A stretch of 64,000 bases of DNA from Deltaproteobacteria bacterium. Its GTDB lineage: Bacteria > Myxococcota_A > Polyangia > Polyangiales > JADJMO01. Numbering within the stretch: the stretch's first letter is position 1; every line of letters starts with the position of its first letter. The position numbers and the translations under genes are program-made. The notes beneath the pieces were generated by a model. The model was not told the origin of the DNA, searched no databases, and was given only the letters and a program-made list of their open reading frames with translations. Positions 1 through 10,380 of the stretch are shown piece by piece. Location: assembly GCA_022843175.1 (NCBI GenBank), contig JALHOE010000021.1, positions 1 to 64,000 on the forward strand, given 5' to 3'.

Positions 1-784
1 CCGCAGCCGTTGCTCGAGAGTTGCCTGATCCCACACGCCGCGCAGCCTACCGCGCGCCGCGCGGCGCTACGACAGCGACGGGATCAGAGCAAGACCCCGC
101 TGACGGAGGGCTTACGCTGTATCGACGGCGGCCTCGTTCAAGTTGCGTACTTTCGACGCGCCACCGGAAGTTGTGTGGCGAGGGGCCGGGCGACGGGGCG
201 ACAGCGGCGTCCGGAGTCATGCGGCCAACAGCGCGGCCAGCGGGGGACCGACGCGGGGATCGATGGCCAGCGGCTCTTCTTCGAGCCGTAGCCCACGCGC
301 GCGAGCTCCTGTACGAGTGACGGGTGTCGCGCAGGTCGAGTTCGTGCGGCCACGACGCTCTCAGACCATGCGGGATCAGCTCGGCCCAGAACGATGGAAC
401 GAACCACGGAAGATCCGCACGGCGCTCGCGAAGGTGGAGGAGGGTGCGGTCGAAGAACCCATGGGACGCGTGTCTTCCCCCATCGTCCGCGTCGTCGGAC
501 TGATCGGGGTTTCTCGGTGCCGGCGTTCCCGAGCATGCGGCGGAGTCACCGTCACAGCCGCGGTGCAAGGCCATGCCGACGCCAACCTGGCACACTCGAC
601 GCGGGAAGACCTCCAGCATGCGCGCCGCAGCCTCTGGTACTCCAACGTGTCGCACACGAAGTCGAGGAACGTCTCGCGGATTGTGGCGGCATCGACGCTC
701 GGCGCAGAACGCTCGGACATTGTCTGTCCACGGCATGAACCCATCAAGCCGCGCGGATGCTCGTGGCGGTACGATGTGCGCTGC

Positions 785-2320
785 ATGGAGACGAACGGTT
801 CGGTCGATGCGCGCGGGTCCGCTGCGGTGGACGAAGACATGCGTGCGGTCGTCACCTACCTCGTCGCTCCCGAGTCGCGCCAATACATCGCGGTGATGGA
901 CGTTCTGGAGTCCTCGGTCACTGATCTGACTCCAGGCGAGGTCGGCTCGCGGTTACAGGCGCTCGGCCTGGCGCTGGACCAGATGGTCGTTGAGACTCGC
1001 CTCGACAAGCTTCGGGAGTGGGGCGCTGTGTCTGCCCGCACCGACGCGTCTCGCATCCTTCGGCACGCGGACCTGCTCGCGCGAAACTGGCGCTACAGCG
1101 CGACTCCCGCTGGCCGACAGGTCCAGCGCTTCTACCGAAAGGTTCTCGCGGGGACGCCGCAGCTGCGCGAGATACCTCTGTCGAGTCTCGCTCGCGTCGT
1201 CGAGTCAGCGGAAGCCCTCGCGCGGGATCAGCTGGCTGACGTCTCCGTCGTGGAACTAATCGGACGAGTGTTCGTGAACCATGACGATATCGATGCTGCG
1301 TTGGTCGGTGCCGAGGATAGCCTCTCGGCACTCGCCGATCGCTTCGACCTCACTGACGACTCGACGGCGGAATTGAAGTCGGTGCTGGTCGGTTACGCGA
1401 CGCGTGTTGCGGCGGAACTCGAGCGCGGTTCAGAGCGTGCGTTCCGTGCGCTCAAGAAGCTGCAACCTCGATTCGGCGAGCTCGCGCGCGAGGCCGTCCG
1501 TTCGTCCGAGGCTCAGTTCCTGATCGAACGAGGTGCGCTCGCCGCGTCGCACGGCGGGCGGGTAGAGGACTGGGAGGGGCTGCTGGCATGGTTCGACGCG
1601 ACGTCGGGACGATCCGCGAGGTTCGCGCTGCGATTGGTTCGTGCGCTGCCGGGCATGCATGTCAACCTCCGGCGGCTTCATAGCTCCTCCGGCGCGGCAA
1701 CGAGCAAGAGCCGCGCTCTCGCTCTGGCGAAGGCGTGCTTGAACTCGACCTACGGCACGGCGATCTTCATGGCCGCCGTCGGCGACCACCCGTGGCGGAA
1801 GCTGCACGGCGAGTCCGACGATCACGACGCAACGAAGATTCGGTCGTGGCGAGAGGGGCCGTTCATCGACGTGCCCGACCTACTGCGCGTGACAGGGCGC
1901 ACCGGCGCTAGGGGCCGAGCGCCGGCCGCACGCGATGACACCAAGACCCGCGAACTTGTTCTCGCCCGCCGTGAACAGCTGCGCATCGAGCATGCGGCAG
2001 CGATTCGCGAGGTACTTTCGACGTCGGTGGGCGGGTGCATGTCCGAGCGCGCGGCCCGCGTCGCCTTGGCGTCCCTCCTCACTGCTGTGCGTGCCGGCCG
2101 GGTCGGGTCTCGCCGCACGGGGGTTCGAGACGGCCTCGGTTGCACCGTATTCCACACCGGCACAGGCGTTGGGACTTTGACGGCGCCCACATGGCGCGTT
2201 TCCACGCCGCAGCGTCTCATGGTGTTCCACCTACCGGGTGTCGTCGTCGAGTCGCCTCCGGAAGTCCAAGTGGGAATCGTTCGCGAGCTGCCTCGCGTAC
2301 TTGTCGAGTGCATCCTATGA
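785..2320 (+). CDS. jetA: Wadjet JetA-like protein (DUF2397 / TIGR02677 family)
   Basis: ORF in the 143..2320 frame. METNGSVDARGS...YLVAPESRQYIAVMDVL is the likely real N-terminus (ATG at 785). First gene of a DUF2397-DUF2398-SMC-DUF2399 array. Confidence 0.8.
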   Translation: METNGSVDARGSAAVDEDMRAVVTYLVAPESRQYIAVMDVLESSVTDLTPGEVGSRLQALGLALDQMVVETRLDKLREWGAVSARTDASRILRHADLLARNWRYSATPAGRQVQRFYRKVLAGTPQLREIPLSSLARVVESAEALARDQLADVSVVELIGRVFVNHDDIDAALVGAEDSLSALADRFDLTDDSTAELKSVLVGYATRVAAELERGSERAFRALKKLQPRFGELAREAVRSSEAQFLIERGALAASHGGRVEDWEGLLAWFDATSGRSARFALRLVRALPGMHVNLRRLHSSSGAATSKSRALALAKACLNSTYGTAIFMAAVGDHPWRKLHGESDDHDATKIRSWREGPFIDVPDLLRVTGRTGARGRAPAARDDTKTRELVLARREQLRIEHAAAIREVLSTSVGGCMSERAARVALASLLTAVRAGRVGSRRTGVRDGLGCTVFHTGTGVGTLTAPTWRVSTPQRLMVFHLPGVVVESPPEVQVGIVRELPRVLVECIL

Positions 2321-3615
2321 GTGAACGCGCCGAATCGGGATCGCTCGACAGCCAGCAGGCGGCATCGCTGGATCCGACAACGCAGCGACGGAGACGCTGG
2401 CTGCCGGAAGCAAGCGCCGAGACAGCGGCGACTCTCCGGCTCCTCAGTCTCAAACCGTGGCTGGTGGCAGGTCGAGATGACGAGGCCATCGCAGCCGTCC
2501 GCCGCAACATCACTGCCATCCGCGAGGCTTTGGCGCGGCTCGGTTGGGTGCTGGTCGTCGAGAAAGACGTAGTCCGTCTTCGGAAGTCGCCTCCGGTGCG
2601 CCGGGATGCATGGGCGGCAACGGGACCTGCGCCGATACAGGCGTCGTGGTTCTTCCTTCTCGTTGCGGCAGCCGAGTCTGTAGCTCCCCGGCTTGCGTTG
2701 TCGAGCTTGGTCAATGCCGCACGAGCGGCCGCCGCCGAGGCTGGCCTTGAGCTCACACACGACATCGCGGAACGGCGCGCGATCGTCTGCGCGCTGCGCA
2801 TGCTCGACGAGCGCGGCGTCGTGATCCAGGTCGACGGGGATGTGGAGGGATTCGTTCAAGATGAGAACGCGCCGGTGCTGCTCGCCGTGTACCATTCGCG
2901 CCTCGCGCACGTAATCGCGAACTTCGGTCCAGTAGATCCGAGCGCAGCGCCTGCGACCTGGCTGGAGCACGTCGAGCACGAACCGGACCCGGCGCGCCGC
3001 ATGCGGCGCCGCTTGGTTGACGATGCCATCATCCACATCGGCGATCTCGACGTTGCAGAGAGCGACTGGCTCTCTCGTCGTCTTCGTGGCGACGATGGTG
3101 GGCCCCTCGCGACGGCTTTCGGATTGTGTGTGGAGCGGCGCGCCGAGGGAGCCGCCTTCGTGCTTCCTGATGACGCGTTTCGATACCTGCACGAACTCGG
3201 AGCAACACCGTTCCCCGCTCCCGGAACGATCCCGCATGCGGCGTTGCTGCTGTGTGAACATGCGGGGACCGAAGGCGCGGCGAGCTCGGCGAACATTGGC
3301 CCTGGCTGGCGCGGTGTCGCGGAATCGAAGGTGCTGGAACACCTCGAAGAGCTCGCGAGCCGTCACAGTGCTGGACAGGGCGGGTGGCGGCGCGAACTCG
3401 TCGAGGATCCCGGTCGCCTCGCCCACGAGGTGCGTGCGCTACTCACGGGTCTCGATCTGCTGCGAGTCCATACCGAGCCGGGCGCTGAGCCCGTGTGGTG
3501 GTTTTCGGCCGGAGCGGCGCGGTGGTCCCCACCTCGGCGAGCGGCCCGGCCACACGCCGAGCGCGGCGAGGACCGGCTCGATTCCCCCCAGCGCAGGACG
3601 TCGCGGTCGCCATGA
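2317..3615 (+). CDS. jetB: Wadjet JetB-like protein (DUF2398 / TIGR02678 family)
   Basis: ATG at 2317 overlaps the jetA stop (ATGA). Winged-helix/MukE-like content and position second in the operon. Confidence 0.8.
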   Translation: MSERAESGSLDSQQAASLDPTTQRRRRWLPEASAETAATLRLLSLKPWLVAGRDDEAIAAVRRNITAIREALARLGWVLVVEKDVVRLRKSPPVRRDAWAATGPAPIQASWFFLLVAAAESVAPRLALSSLVNAARAAAAEAGLELTHDIAERRAIVCALRMLDERGVVIQVDGDVEGFVQDENAPVLLAVYHSRLAHVIANFGPVDPSAAPATWLEHVEHEPDPARRMRRRLVDDAIIHIGDLDVAESDWLSRRLRGDDGGPLATAFGLCVERRAEGAAFVLPDDAFRYLHELGATPFPAPGTIPHAALLLCEHAGTEGAASSANIGPGWRGVAESKVLEHLEELASRHSAGQGGWRRELVEDPGRLAHEVRALLTGLDLLRVHTEPGAEPVWWFSAGAARWSPPRRAARPHAERGEDRLDSPQRRTSRSP

Positions 3616-6600
3616 GCGGCAGCGATGCGCAGTCGAATGGCGGAGCGGACGCGCGCGCGGCGGAGGCTGGCGTTGCCTCACGCTTCGAATGTCGATGGCA
3701 TCTTGTTGGCGCCGGTCTGAGCAATGTGTGGCGATTTGGCGACCTCGAACTGCCGGCAGCGAGCGGCAGGTTGCTGCTGCGCGGCCCGAACGGAACGGGG
3801 AAGACCACGGCGCTCGAGGCGCTGGCCCCGTACTTGTTCGACCTGAACGCGGCGCGAATGTCCGCGGGGAAGGCGAGAACGACCACCCTTGCTTCTCTCA
3901 TGCGAGAGGGAGCTTCGGGAAAGCGACGAGTGGGGTACGCATGGTTGACCTTTGCTGACGCGAAGGAGGGGCTCTGGTCGTACGGTGTTCGGATCCAGTA
4001 CTCCGAGGGCGCTTCACCGCAGGCGAAGGTCATCCCATTCGTTGCGCGTGGGCGCCCGCTTCACGAGTTGCACCTCCATGGGCCCTCTCGCGTGCCTCTA
4101 TCGCCAGAGCAGTTCGCCGAGATCGTGGCCGGCTGCGGAGGCCAGATCTTTGAGGACGAGGACGCGTACATCTCAAACCTCGGGGCCCGGCTTTTCCAAA
4201 CACCGGACACCAAAGATGTCGAAGAGCTGACGGCGCGCCTGAGGCAGGTTCGCAACCCGACGTTGCTCGGCGACGTGTCACCCAAGGAGGCGGCCGAGGC
4301 GCTTCGCGAGTCGCTGCCAGGTGTCGCGAACGAGGTCCTTGCCGCGACCGCTGATGCGCTCGCGGAGTCCGATGCAACGCGCGAAGCCTTCTCGCGCGAT
4401 AAAGAGGCCGCAGAGTTCCTCGCTGACTTCCGAGCCGCGTGGTGCGCGCACGCGACCGATGTAGTTGTAAACGCGCACGCCGCTGCCGAGGAGCGTGCGC
4501 GCGCTGTTCGATCTCAGCAAGCGAAAGTCAAGACGCGAACGAACGAGCTTGGCAACGCTAAGAGCGAAGCTGAGTCCGCGCAGCAAGAGCTCGATGCGCT
4601 CGAAGCTCAGCTCGCGGAAGTCGAAAGCGAAATCGACGCACTCGAGAAACATCAGACGTATCGCGACGCGGGGCGGCTCGCCGACTTGAGGACTTCGGCG
4701 CTTGCGCAGACGAGCGCAGCCGAGGCCGCGGCAAGGGTGATGGTCACAACCGCTGCTGCTGTGGCCGGCGAATGCGAGTCCGTTCGTCGTGAGCTAGAGC
4801 AGCTAGCCGAGGACCTCGGCGAGCACGTCGCTGCCGCGACACGCGCGGATCCCGAGGCGGAGCTGCACGTCCCGACCATCACGTCGACCCTTCGGCCGCG
4901 ATCTCAACTTCGTGCCGGCGAGGCGAGGGCGGATCCCGGTCCCGAGCTACTCATCGTTGGCGACGCCGCGGGCTTGCGCAACACCGCGTCTGTCTGGATG
5001 CGGCTCGCGGCGTCCCATACCGTGCGGTCGGATGCTGCGACGCTGGCGATCGCAGATCATCGGCCAGTCGAGGTTCTGCAGAAGCATGCCGAGGAGACCG
5101 CGGGACTCGCGCGAGCCGCAGCCGAGGCGGCTGACGCCGAGGTCGCGCGCACGAAGGAAGCAGATGCCGCGGTGACCGCCGCAGCGAGCGAGCTTCTCGA
5201 CGACGTGCGCAGGTGGACGCACCGTCACGCGCGGCTGACGGAAGCATTGTCCACCGGACGACTCGCCGATGATGGCGGTGACGAAGGCGCGTCGATGGCG
5301 GACACCGCCTGGGATGCAGAGGACGTGGACCTGCTCGTCGATGGCGAGGCTGCTCAGATCTTGGCCGTGTGCGAGCGGTGGGCCCGGCATGCGATGGCGC
5401 GCGCTGAGAGCACGGCTGGTTCACTCCGGGCGCTCGCATCGCAAGCCACCGAAGAAGCCGCGAAGGCGCGCACACAGGCACGCGAGCATCGCGTTGAAGC
5501 GGCGGCTTTGCGTGAAGGACGGCTCCTCCCACTCCCCCGACCCGATTGGGCCGGTGCCGGTGACGACGACGTCGCGCTGGGCGCAATCCTCGATTGGCCG
5601 GCCGACTTCATTGACCCCCGAGATAGAGCGCTGATCGAAGCCGCGATGGCTGCTTCGGGGCTTCTCGGGGCGAGTCTCGGCGATGGCGGTGTCGGCACCC
5701 AGCACTGGCGGGTCGAAGCCTCCGGCCCGCCCGTCAAGAGCAGCCTTGCCGCCGTCGTCGCCGTCGACCAAACGAGCGCGCTCGCCGCCGCGGCGTCGGC
5801 CGTGCTCGCGCGCGTTCACCTGTCCTTCAGCGCCACAACGGAAGACTCGGCGGCCTCGAATGCGGGATTGATCATAGGACGCGATGGTACGTTCGCGGCC
5901 GGCGTGCTTCGCGGGCGCGTAGCTGGCGCCGATGATCCGGCTCTCCTCGCCGACGCCAGCCATATCGGGGCGCATCAGAGGCGAGCCGCTGCGATCGTCC
6001 GGGCGGATGAACTCGAGGTGCGCGCCGCGCAGCTCGAGAGTGACGCGGGGGGGCTCGAAGAGCAGGCGACGCGTTTCCTCGCCGAGGCCGACGACGTGTC
6101 TGCCGCCGGTCGCGGCTTTCCGTCGCGAGAAGTCTTGCGCGCGCGCGAGTCGGACCGGGCTGCGGCGGCGCGGCGAGCACAGGACGCGCACATGTCCGCG
6201 ACGCTCGCTCGCGATACCGCAGCACGCACCGCAGGCGAGCATCAAGACGCGAAGCGGGAGTGGTCGGAACGAACGCGACGCTGTGGTCTGCCGGCTGACA
6301 TCGATCAACTCGGTCGCGTCCGCGACGCCGGCGCGAACGCCGCGGCGACACTTCGCGCGGCTGCGAGTCCGCTGAGCCGCAAGCTCGCCGAGCGCCTCGA
6401 CGCCATCGTCAAAAGGTACTCGGCCGAGGCGATTGCCCAGAGGCTGACTGTTGCGGAGAGCGATGCCCAGGCAGCGCACCGCCTCGCCGTGAGTACCCGC
6501 GTTGAGCTGCAAGTGCTGGAAGAGACCGCGGGGGTCGCGATTGCCGAAATCCTCGCGAGGCATGGCGAGGCGAGCACGCGACGAAGTAGTCTTGACGGTC

Positions 6601-7811
6601 AGGTGGGGCCGGCGCGCACCAAGAGCGTCAACGCGACCGCTGCTGGTGCAGCTGCGAAGACGGCGCTCGAGAATGCGGAGACCCAACTACGAGAAATACG
6701 GCCGCAGGCTACGGAACGGCTGAACGAGCTGCGGGCCCTATTGGCAATTCCCGGAGTGAGCGACGCCGTCCTCGACGGCGATCCCCCTGCGGAAACGACA
6801 CAGCTGCTCGAGCAACTCTCCTCCAAGCTGGAGGGGCGCAAGAGGATGACGATGAAGACAGTGCGAGAGCGCGCAGATTCCGGGCGCGCGAAGCTCGCTG
6901 GAGTCTGGTCCATCGATCCTGGCGATGATCACAAGGAGTTGCTCACCTACGTCCTTACGCACCGGGACGCGTCGTACACGCCGACCGCAGCCGCGGCGTA
7001 CGCAGACAAGCTCAGGCAGCGAGCACAGGCAGCGCTCGACGCCTCCGAGGAACGAGCGCTCCGTGAGTTCGTTATCGGTCGGTTGCCGAATGCAATCGGA
7101 ACGGCATGGACCGAGCTACACGACTGGATCAGTGGGGTGAACCGAAAGATGCGCGCGGCGGCGGCGTCATCCGGGGTAGGGGTGCAGGTGCGCGCTTCGG
7201 TCCGTGACGACATGGCCCCCGCAACCCGCGATGTCTTCGAACTCTCGTGCAAAGTCTCGGCTGCGGAGCGAACGCACGATCAGCAGGAACGCCTTCGACA
7301 TGCGCTCAAGGCGCTCCTGTCCGCAGCGGTCGGCGACACAATGCATGATCAAGTTGCATCGGCGGTCGACATTCGCCAATGGGTCGACGTGCACTACGAG
7401 GTGACGCGACCGGGCGGAAAGACGCAGCGCTGGAACAACAAGACGGGTCTCTCGAGCGGTGAGCGGCGGCTTGTGGTGCTGGCTCCCATGCTCGCGGCGG
7501 TGGCGGCCGCGTACGATCGATTCGGTTCCAGAGCAGCACGGCTCGTGACCCTCGACGAGATCCCCGCAGAGGTCGACGACCGGGGGAGGGAGGGACTGGC
7601 TCGGTACATCGCGGAGCTCGATCTGGACGTCGTCTGCACCAGCTACCTCTGGGACGGTTGCCCAGGCGCCTGGGACGGGGTGGATGCCCTCGATCTCGAA
7701 GCTGGGCCGGATGGCACCGTTGTCGCCTTCCCCATGCTGATTCGCGGTGTATCGCCGATCCCGGAGATGCAAACCTTGACCAGCGAGTTGCCCACCAACG
7801 GCCAAGGATGA
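3612..7811 (+). CDS. jetC: Wadjet JetC-like SMC/MukB-type ATPase (TIGR02680 family)
   Basis: Walker A LLLRGPNGTGKTTALE near the N-terminus, long Ala/Glu/Arg-rich coiled coil, signature LSSGERRLVV and Walker B RLVTLDEIPAEVDD near the C-terminus. ATGA overlap with jetB. Confidence 0.9.
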   Translation: MSGSDAQSNGGADARAAEAGVASRFECRWHLVGAGLSNVWRFGDLELPAASGRLLLRGPNGTGKTTALEALAPYLFDLNAARMSAGKARTTTLASLMREGASGKRRVGYAWLTFADAKEGLWSYGVRIQYSEGASPQAKVIPFVARGRPLHELHLHGPSRVPLSPEQFAEIVAGCGGQIFEDEDAYISNLGARLFQTPDTKDVEELTARLRQVRNPTLLGDVSPKEAAEALRESLPGVANEVLAATADALAESDATREAFSRDKEAAEFLADFRAAWCAHATDVVVNAHAAAEERARAVRSQQAKVKTRTNELGNAKSEAESAQQELDALEAQLAEVESEIDALEKHQTYRDAGRLADLRTSALAQTSAAEAAARVMVTTAAAVAGECESVRRELEQLAEDLGEHVAAATRADPEAELHVPTITSTLRPRSQLRAGEARADPGPELLIVGDAAGLRNTASVWMRLAASHTVRSDAATLAIADHRPVEVLQKHAEETAGLARAAAEAADAEVARTKEADAAVTAAASELLDDVRRWTHRHARLTEALSTGRLADDGGDEGASMADTAWDAEDVDLLVDGEAAQILAVCERWARHAMARAESTAGSLRALASQATEEAAKARTQAREHRVEAAALREGRLLPLPRPDWAGAGDDDVALGAILDWPADFIDPRDRALIEAAMAASGLLGASLGDGGVGTQHWRVEASGPPVKSSLAAVVAVDQTSALAAAASAVLARVHLSFSATTEDSAASNAGLIIGRDGTFAAGVLRGRVAGADDPALLADASHIGAHQRRAAAIVRADELEVRAAQLESDAGGLEEQATRFLAEADDVSAAGRGFPSREVLRARESDRAAAARRAQDAHMSATLARDTAARTAGEHQDAKREWSERTRRCGLPADIDQLGRVRDAGANAAATLRAAASPLSRKLAERLDAIVKRYSAEAIAQRLTVAESDAQAAHRLAVSTRVELQVLEETAGVAIAEILARHGEASTRRSSLDGQVGPARTKSVNATAAGAAAKTALENAETQLREIRPQATERLNELRALLAIPGVSDAVLDGDPPAETTQLLEQLSSKLEGRKRMTMKTVRERADSGRAKLAGVWSIDPGDDHKELLTYVLTHRDASYTPTAAAAYADKLRQRAQAALDASEERALREFVIGRLPNAIGTAWTELHDWISGVNRKMRAAAASSGVGVQVRASVRDDMAPATRDVFELSCKVSAAERTHDQQERLRHALKALLSAAVGDTMHDQVASAVDIRQWVDVHYEVTRPGGKTQRWNNKTGLSSGERRLVVLAPMLAAVAAAYDRFGSRAARLVTLDEIPAEVDDRGREGLARYIAELDLDVVCTSYLWDGCPGAWDGVDALDLEAGPDGTVVAFPMLIRGVSPIPEMQTLTSELPTNGQG

Positions 7812-9148
7812 CCCCCGACTGCCCGCTGTGTGACGGAGCATGCGCGGATGCGGAGCTGGGTCCGCTTCTCGATCAGGATCTGCGGTGGCTTTGGGAGCAA
7901 CTCGCAGGCGCGGCCGACCGACGAGGCGACGCGTCCCTAATCGAGGGCTCGCTCTCTGTGCGCGCCCCGGACGCTGCGCGACAACGAGCAGCGGCAGCGG
8001 GTCTTCTCGGCCCGCGGCCGATGGGCGCCAACCAAAAGCGCCGCATCGACCTGTGCGAGCTAACGCGAAGGTTGCGGGTGCGGGGCGCCAAGCTAACTCC
8101 GGGCTCGGTTGCGGCCCACGCGCTGAATCGCCGCCTCGCCACGCGCGCCGAAGTCGATAGCGCGCGCCGCGCCGCGGAGAACGAGCTAACGCGCGTTTTC
8201 GTCGAGGCTGCCTCCGCGCGGGAAGGCATGTTTCCGGAGCCCGAGCAGCTCTGGTCTCTTCTTCGGCGGCGCGGCTCGATCGCACGGCTCCTAGCGAACG
8301 GCGATTCCAGGCGCCTTCTGCAATTGGCGATCGAAATCGTTGCCAGATTGCCCTGCGGGAATGCCCGACTCGATCGCCGTCGCCTTGCGATGGATGTGGC
8401 GGGGAACCCTCACGCCCTCGATCATGGTTCCCAGCTGGGGGGGTTGGTGTTGTCGATCCTGGTCGGTGCCGGCCGCGTCCCACAGTTGCAACGACCGCGC
8501 GCCGCCTGGGCATCGGTGGGCGTCGACTGCGACGACCTCCTCGGCGGACTCATCGCGCTCGGTATCTATCCCGCCGGATGGCACCTACCCGCAGGGACGA
8601 TCGTGACGCTGCCACCACGACTCCTCGCAACGTGCGACTGGCCGTTACCGGATGCGCAAGAGGGCTGGGTCTTCGTCACGGAGAACCCCTCGGTCGTCGC
8701 CGCAGCTGCCGATGATTCATGCGGCGACACTTCCGCGCGTGTCCTTTGCACGAGTGGCACCCCGTCCGCTGCCGAGATCGAAGCGATAGCTCGTATCGCG
8801 TCTGCTGGATGGAAGGTCGCCGTCCGTGCCGATTTCGATGCGGCAGGCCTTGCGCACGTGGCGGCTGTGTTGAAGGCCGTGCCGCGTGCGGTGCCGTGGA
8901 GAATGGGCACGTCCGACTACGTCGGGAGCCTCCGGCCCTCGGCCGACGATGAGACTCTGGCTCCGATCGGCGAGGCGCCCTGGGATACTGAACTCGCGAA
9001 CACGATGCGGCGGGAGGGCGTCGCGGCGTATGAGGAGTCGCTACTGCCGTCGCTGCTCGAGGATCTGCGCCGCGGAGCGCCGGTCAGTGCTGCGGGACAC
9101 GCGCCCACGGCGAACGCCGCATCCCACGGTGCGGGTCGAGCGCGGTGA
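7808..9148 (+). CDS. jetD: Wadjet JetD-like nuclease (DUF2399 / TIGR02679 family; TOPRIM-type C-terminal region)
   Basis: ATG at 7808 overlaps the jetC stop (ATGA). C-terminal segment with VFVTENPSVVAAA, LCTSGTPSAAE and VRADFDAAGL as in TOPRIM-containing DUF2399 proteins. Confidence 0.85.
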   Translation: MTPDCPLCDGACADAELGPLLDQDLRWLWEQLAGAADRRGDASLIEGSLSVRAPDAARQRAAAAGLLGPRPMGANQKRRIDLCELTRRLRVRGAKLTPGSVAAHALNRRLATRAEVDSARRAAENELTRVFVEAASAREGMFPEPEQLWSLLRRRGSIARLLANGDSRRLLQLAIEIVARLPCGNARLDRRRLAMDVAGNPHALDHGSQLGGLVLSILVGAGRVPQLQRPRAAWASVGVDCDDLLGGLIALGIYPAGWHLPAGTIVTLPPRLLATCDWPLPDAQEGWVFVTENPSVVAAAADDSCGDTSARVLCTSGTPSAAEIEAIARIASAGWKVAVRADFDAAGLAHVAAVLKAVPRAVPWRMGTSDYVGSLRPSADDETLAPIGEAPWDTELANTMRREGVAAYEESLLPSLLEDLRRGAPVSAAGHAPTANAASHGAGRAR

Positions 9149-9584
9149 CCATCGGAGTCAAGCCAGCACACGCGATGGGCATCTCTGGATCGGTGAGAGT
9201 CTGGCTCTCGAACACTCGGCGGCTCGTCCCGAGTCGGTGACTGGGCCCAAACACCTTCGAGGCGGCTCGTCCCGAGCCGTTTGGTGCGCCCGCGACGGTC
9301 ACTCGATGCACACGGGACAGCGCGCGACGTGGATCCCACCGATGGCGATGCGACACGGGACGTGGGCAAGGGCGGGGCCCATGTGCAGTCCGCCGCCGCA
9401 TTCCGCGAGACGAGAACCGACGCAAAGCGACAGAAGACGGAGACTTGGGACGCGTCGCGACAGCACGTGACCAACCGGCTTCCGAGAAGCCGCACACGTC
9501 TGCATCTCCGCACTGGCCGCGCGGAAATGCATCGCGCGACACAGGCGGACAAGTTGAGCAGCGTGAGCGGCGCCGCTACCCCCG

Positions 9585-10304
9585 TCACCCCAGAACGTCG
9601 ACCAGCTCGGCGATCACCCGCAGATCTTGGGGATCCTCGACCTCGACTTCGATCGCCCGGAACTTCGCGTTGAAGGACGCGAGCCGCACCCTCACGCCCG
9701 AGCGCGTCTTCCGTGCCTCGACGAACCGCTTCACCGCGTAGCGTGCATGCGTCTCGGGATCGTGGAACCGCCGATGCGCGATCAGGACGATCTTCCCAGC
9801 GAGCGGTCCGCGCACCGGATGTCGGAAGAGGCAGTACGCGCCGTTCGGGATCTTGGGCGTCATCGACTCGCCCTCGACCTGCGCGACGAACATCTCGGTC
9901 GACATCTTCCGGCGCGTGTTGGGCACCACCCACTCCTCGAGCTCGACCTCCTCTCCACGGCCGAACGGTCCGGCCGCAGCGCGGAGCGAGACGAGGGGCA
10001 CAGCGCCGCGCTTCGCCGCGATCTCGGCCGGCACCCGCACGAAGGGGAGCCGCTTCTCGATCGTCGCCGGCTTCCGAGGAGCCGCCACGGTCTCGGCGAG
10101 CAGCGCGGCCGGGGGGACGTCGAGGGCATCGGCGATCTTCGCGAGCCAGTCGACGGTCGCGCCCGTCCGCGCCGCGAGGACGTTGAACATCTGGGCGCGA
10201 GACACGCCGGCGAGGTCGGCGAGCGTGTTCAACGCGCGTTTGCGACCCTTCGCCAGGGAGCGAATGTTCGCCGCGACGGCGCGACGAAGGTCCTTTGGCT
10301 CCAC
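9585..10304 (-). CDS. XRE-family HTH regulator with S24 (LexA/CI-like) peptidase domain
   Basis: N-terminal HTH (NTLADLAGVSRAQMFNVLAARTGATVDWLAKIADAL). C-terminal VEGESMTPKIPNGAYCLFR (Ser) and YAVKRF (Lys), with an Ala-Gly (RAAAGPFG) candidate cleavage site between them. Confidence 0.85.
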   Translation of the reverse strand: MEPKDLRRAVAANIRSLAKGRKRALNTLADLAGVSRAQMFNVLAARTGATVDWLAKIADALDVPPAALLAETVAAPRKPATIEKRLPFVRVPAEIAAKRGAVPLVSLRAAAGPFGRGEEVELEEWVVPNTRRKMSTEMFVAQVEGESMTPKIPNGAYCLFRHPVRGPLAGKIVLIAHRRFHDPETHARYAVKRFVEARKTRSGVRVRLASFNAKFRAIEVEVEDPQDLRVIAELVDVLG

Positions 10305-10380
10305 GTGGAGCGACGGTACGGGCGCTCCAGCAAGCCAGAGTCCAATATACTAGACTGCCTGCTCGTCGCGAGAGGTCTCC

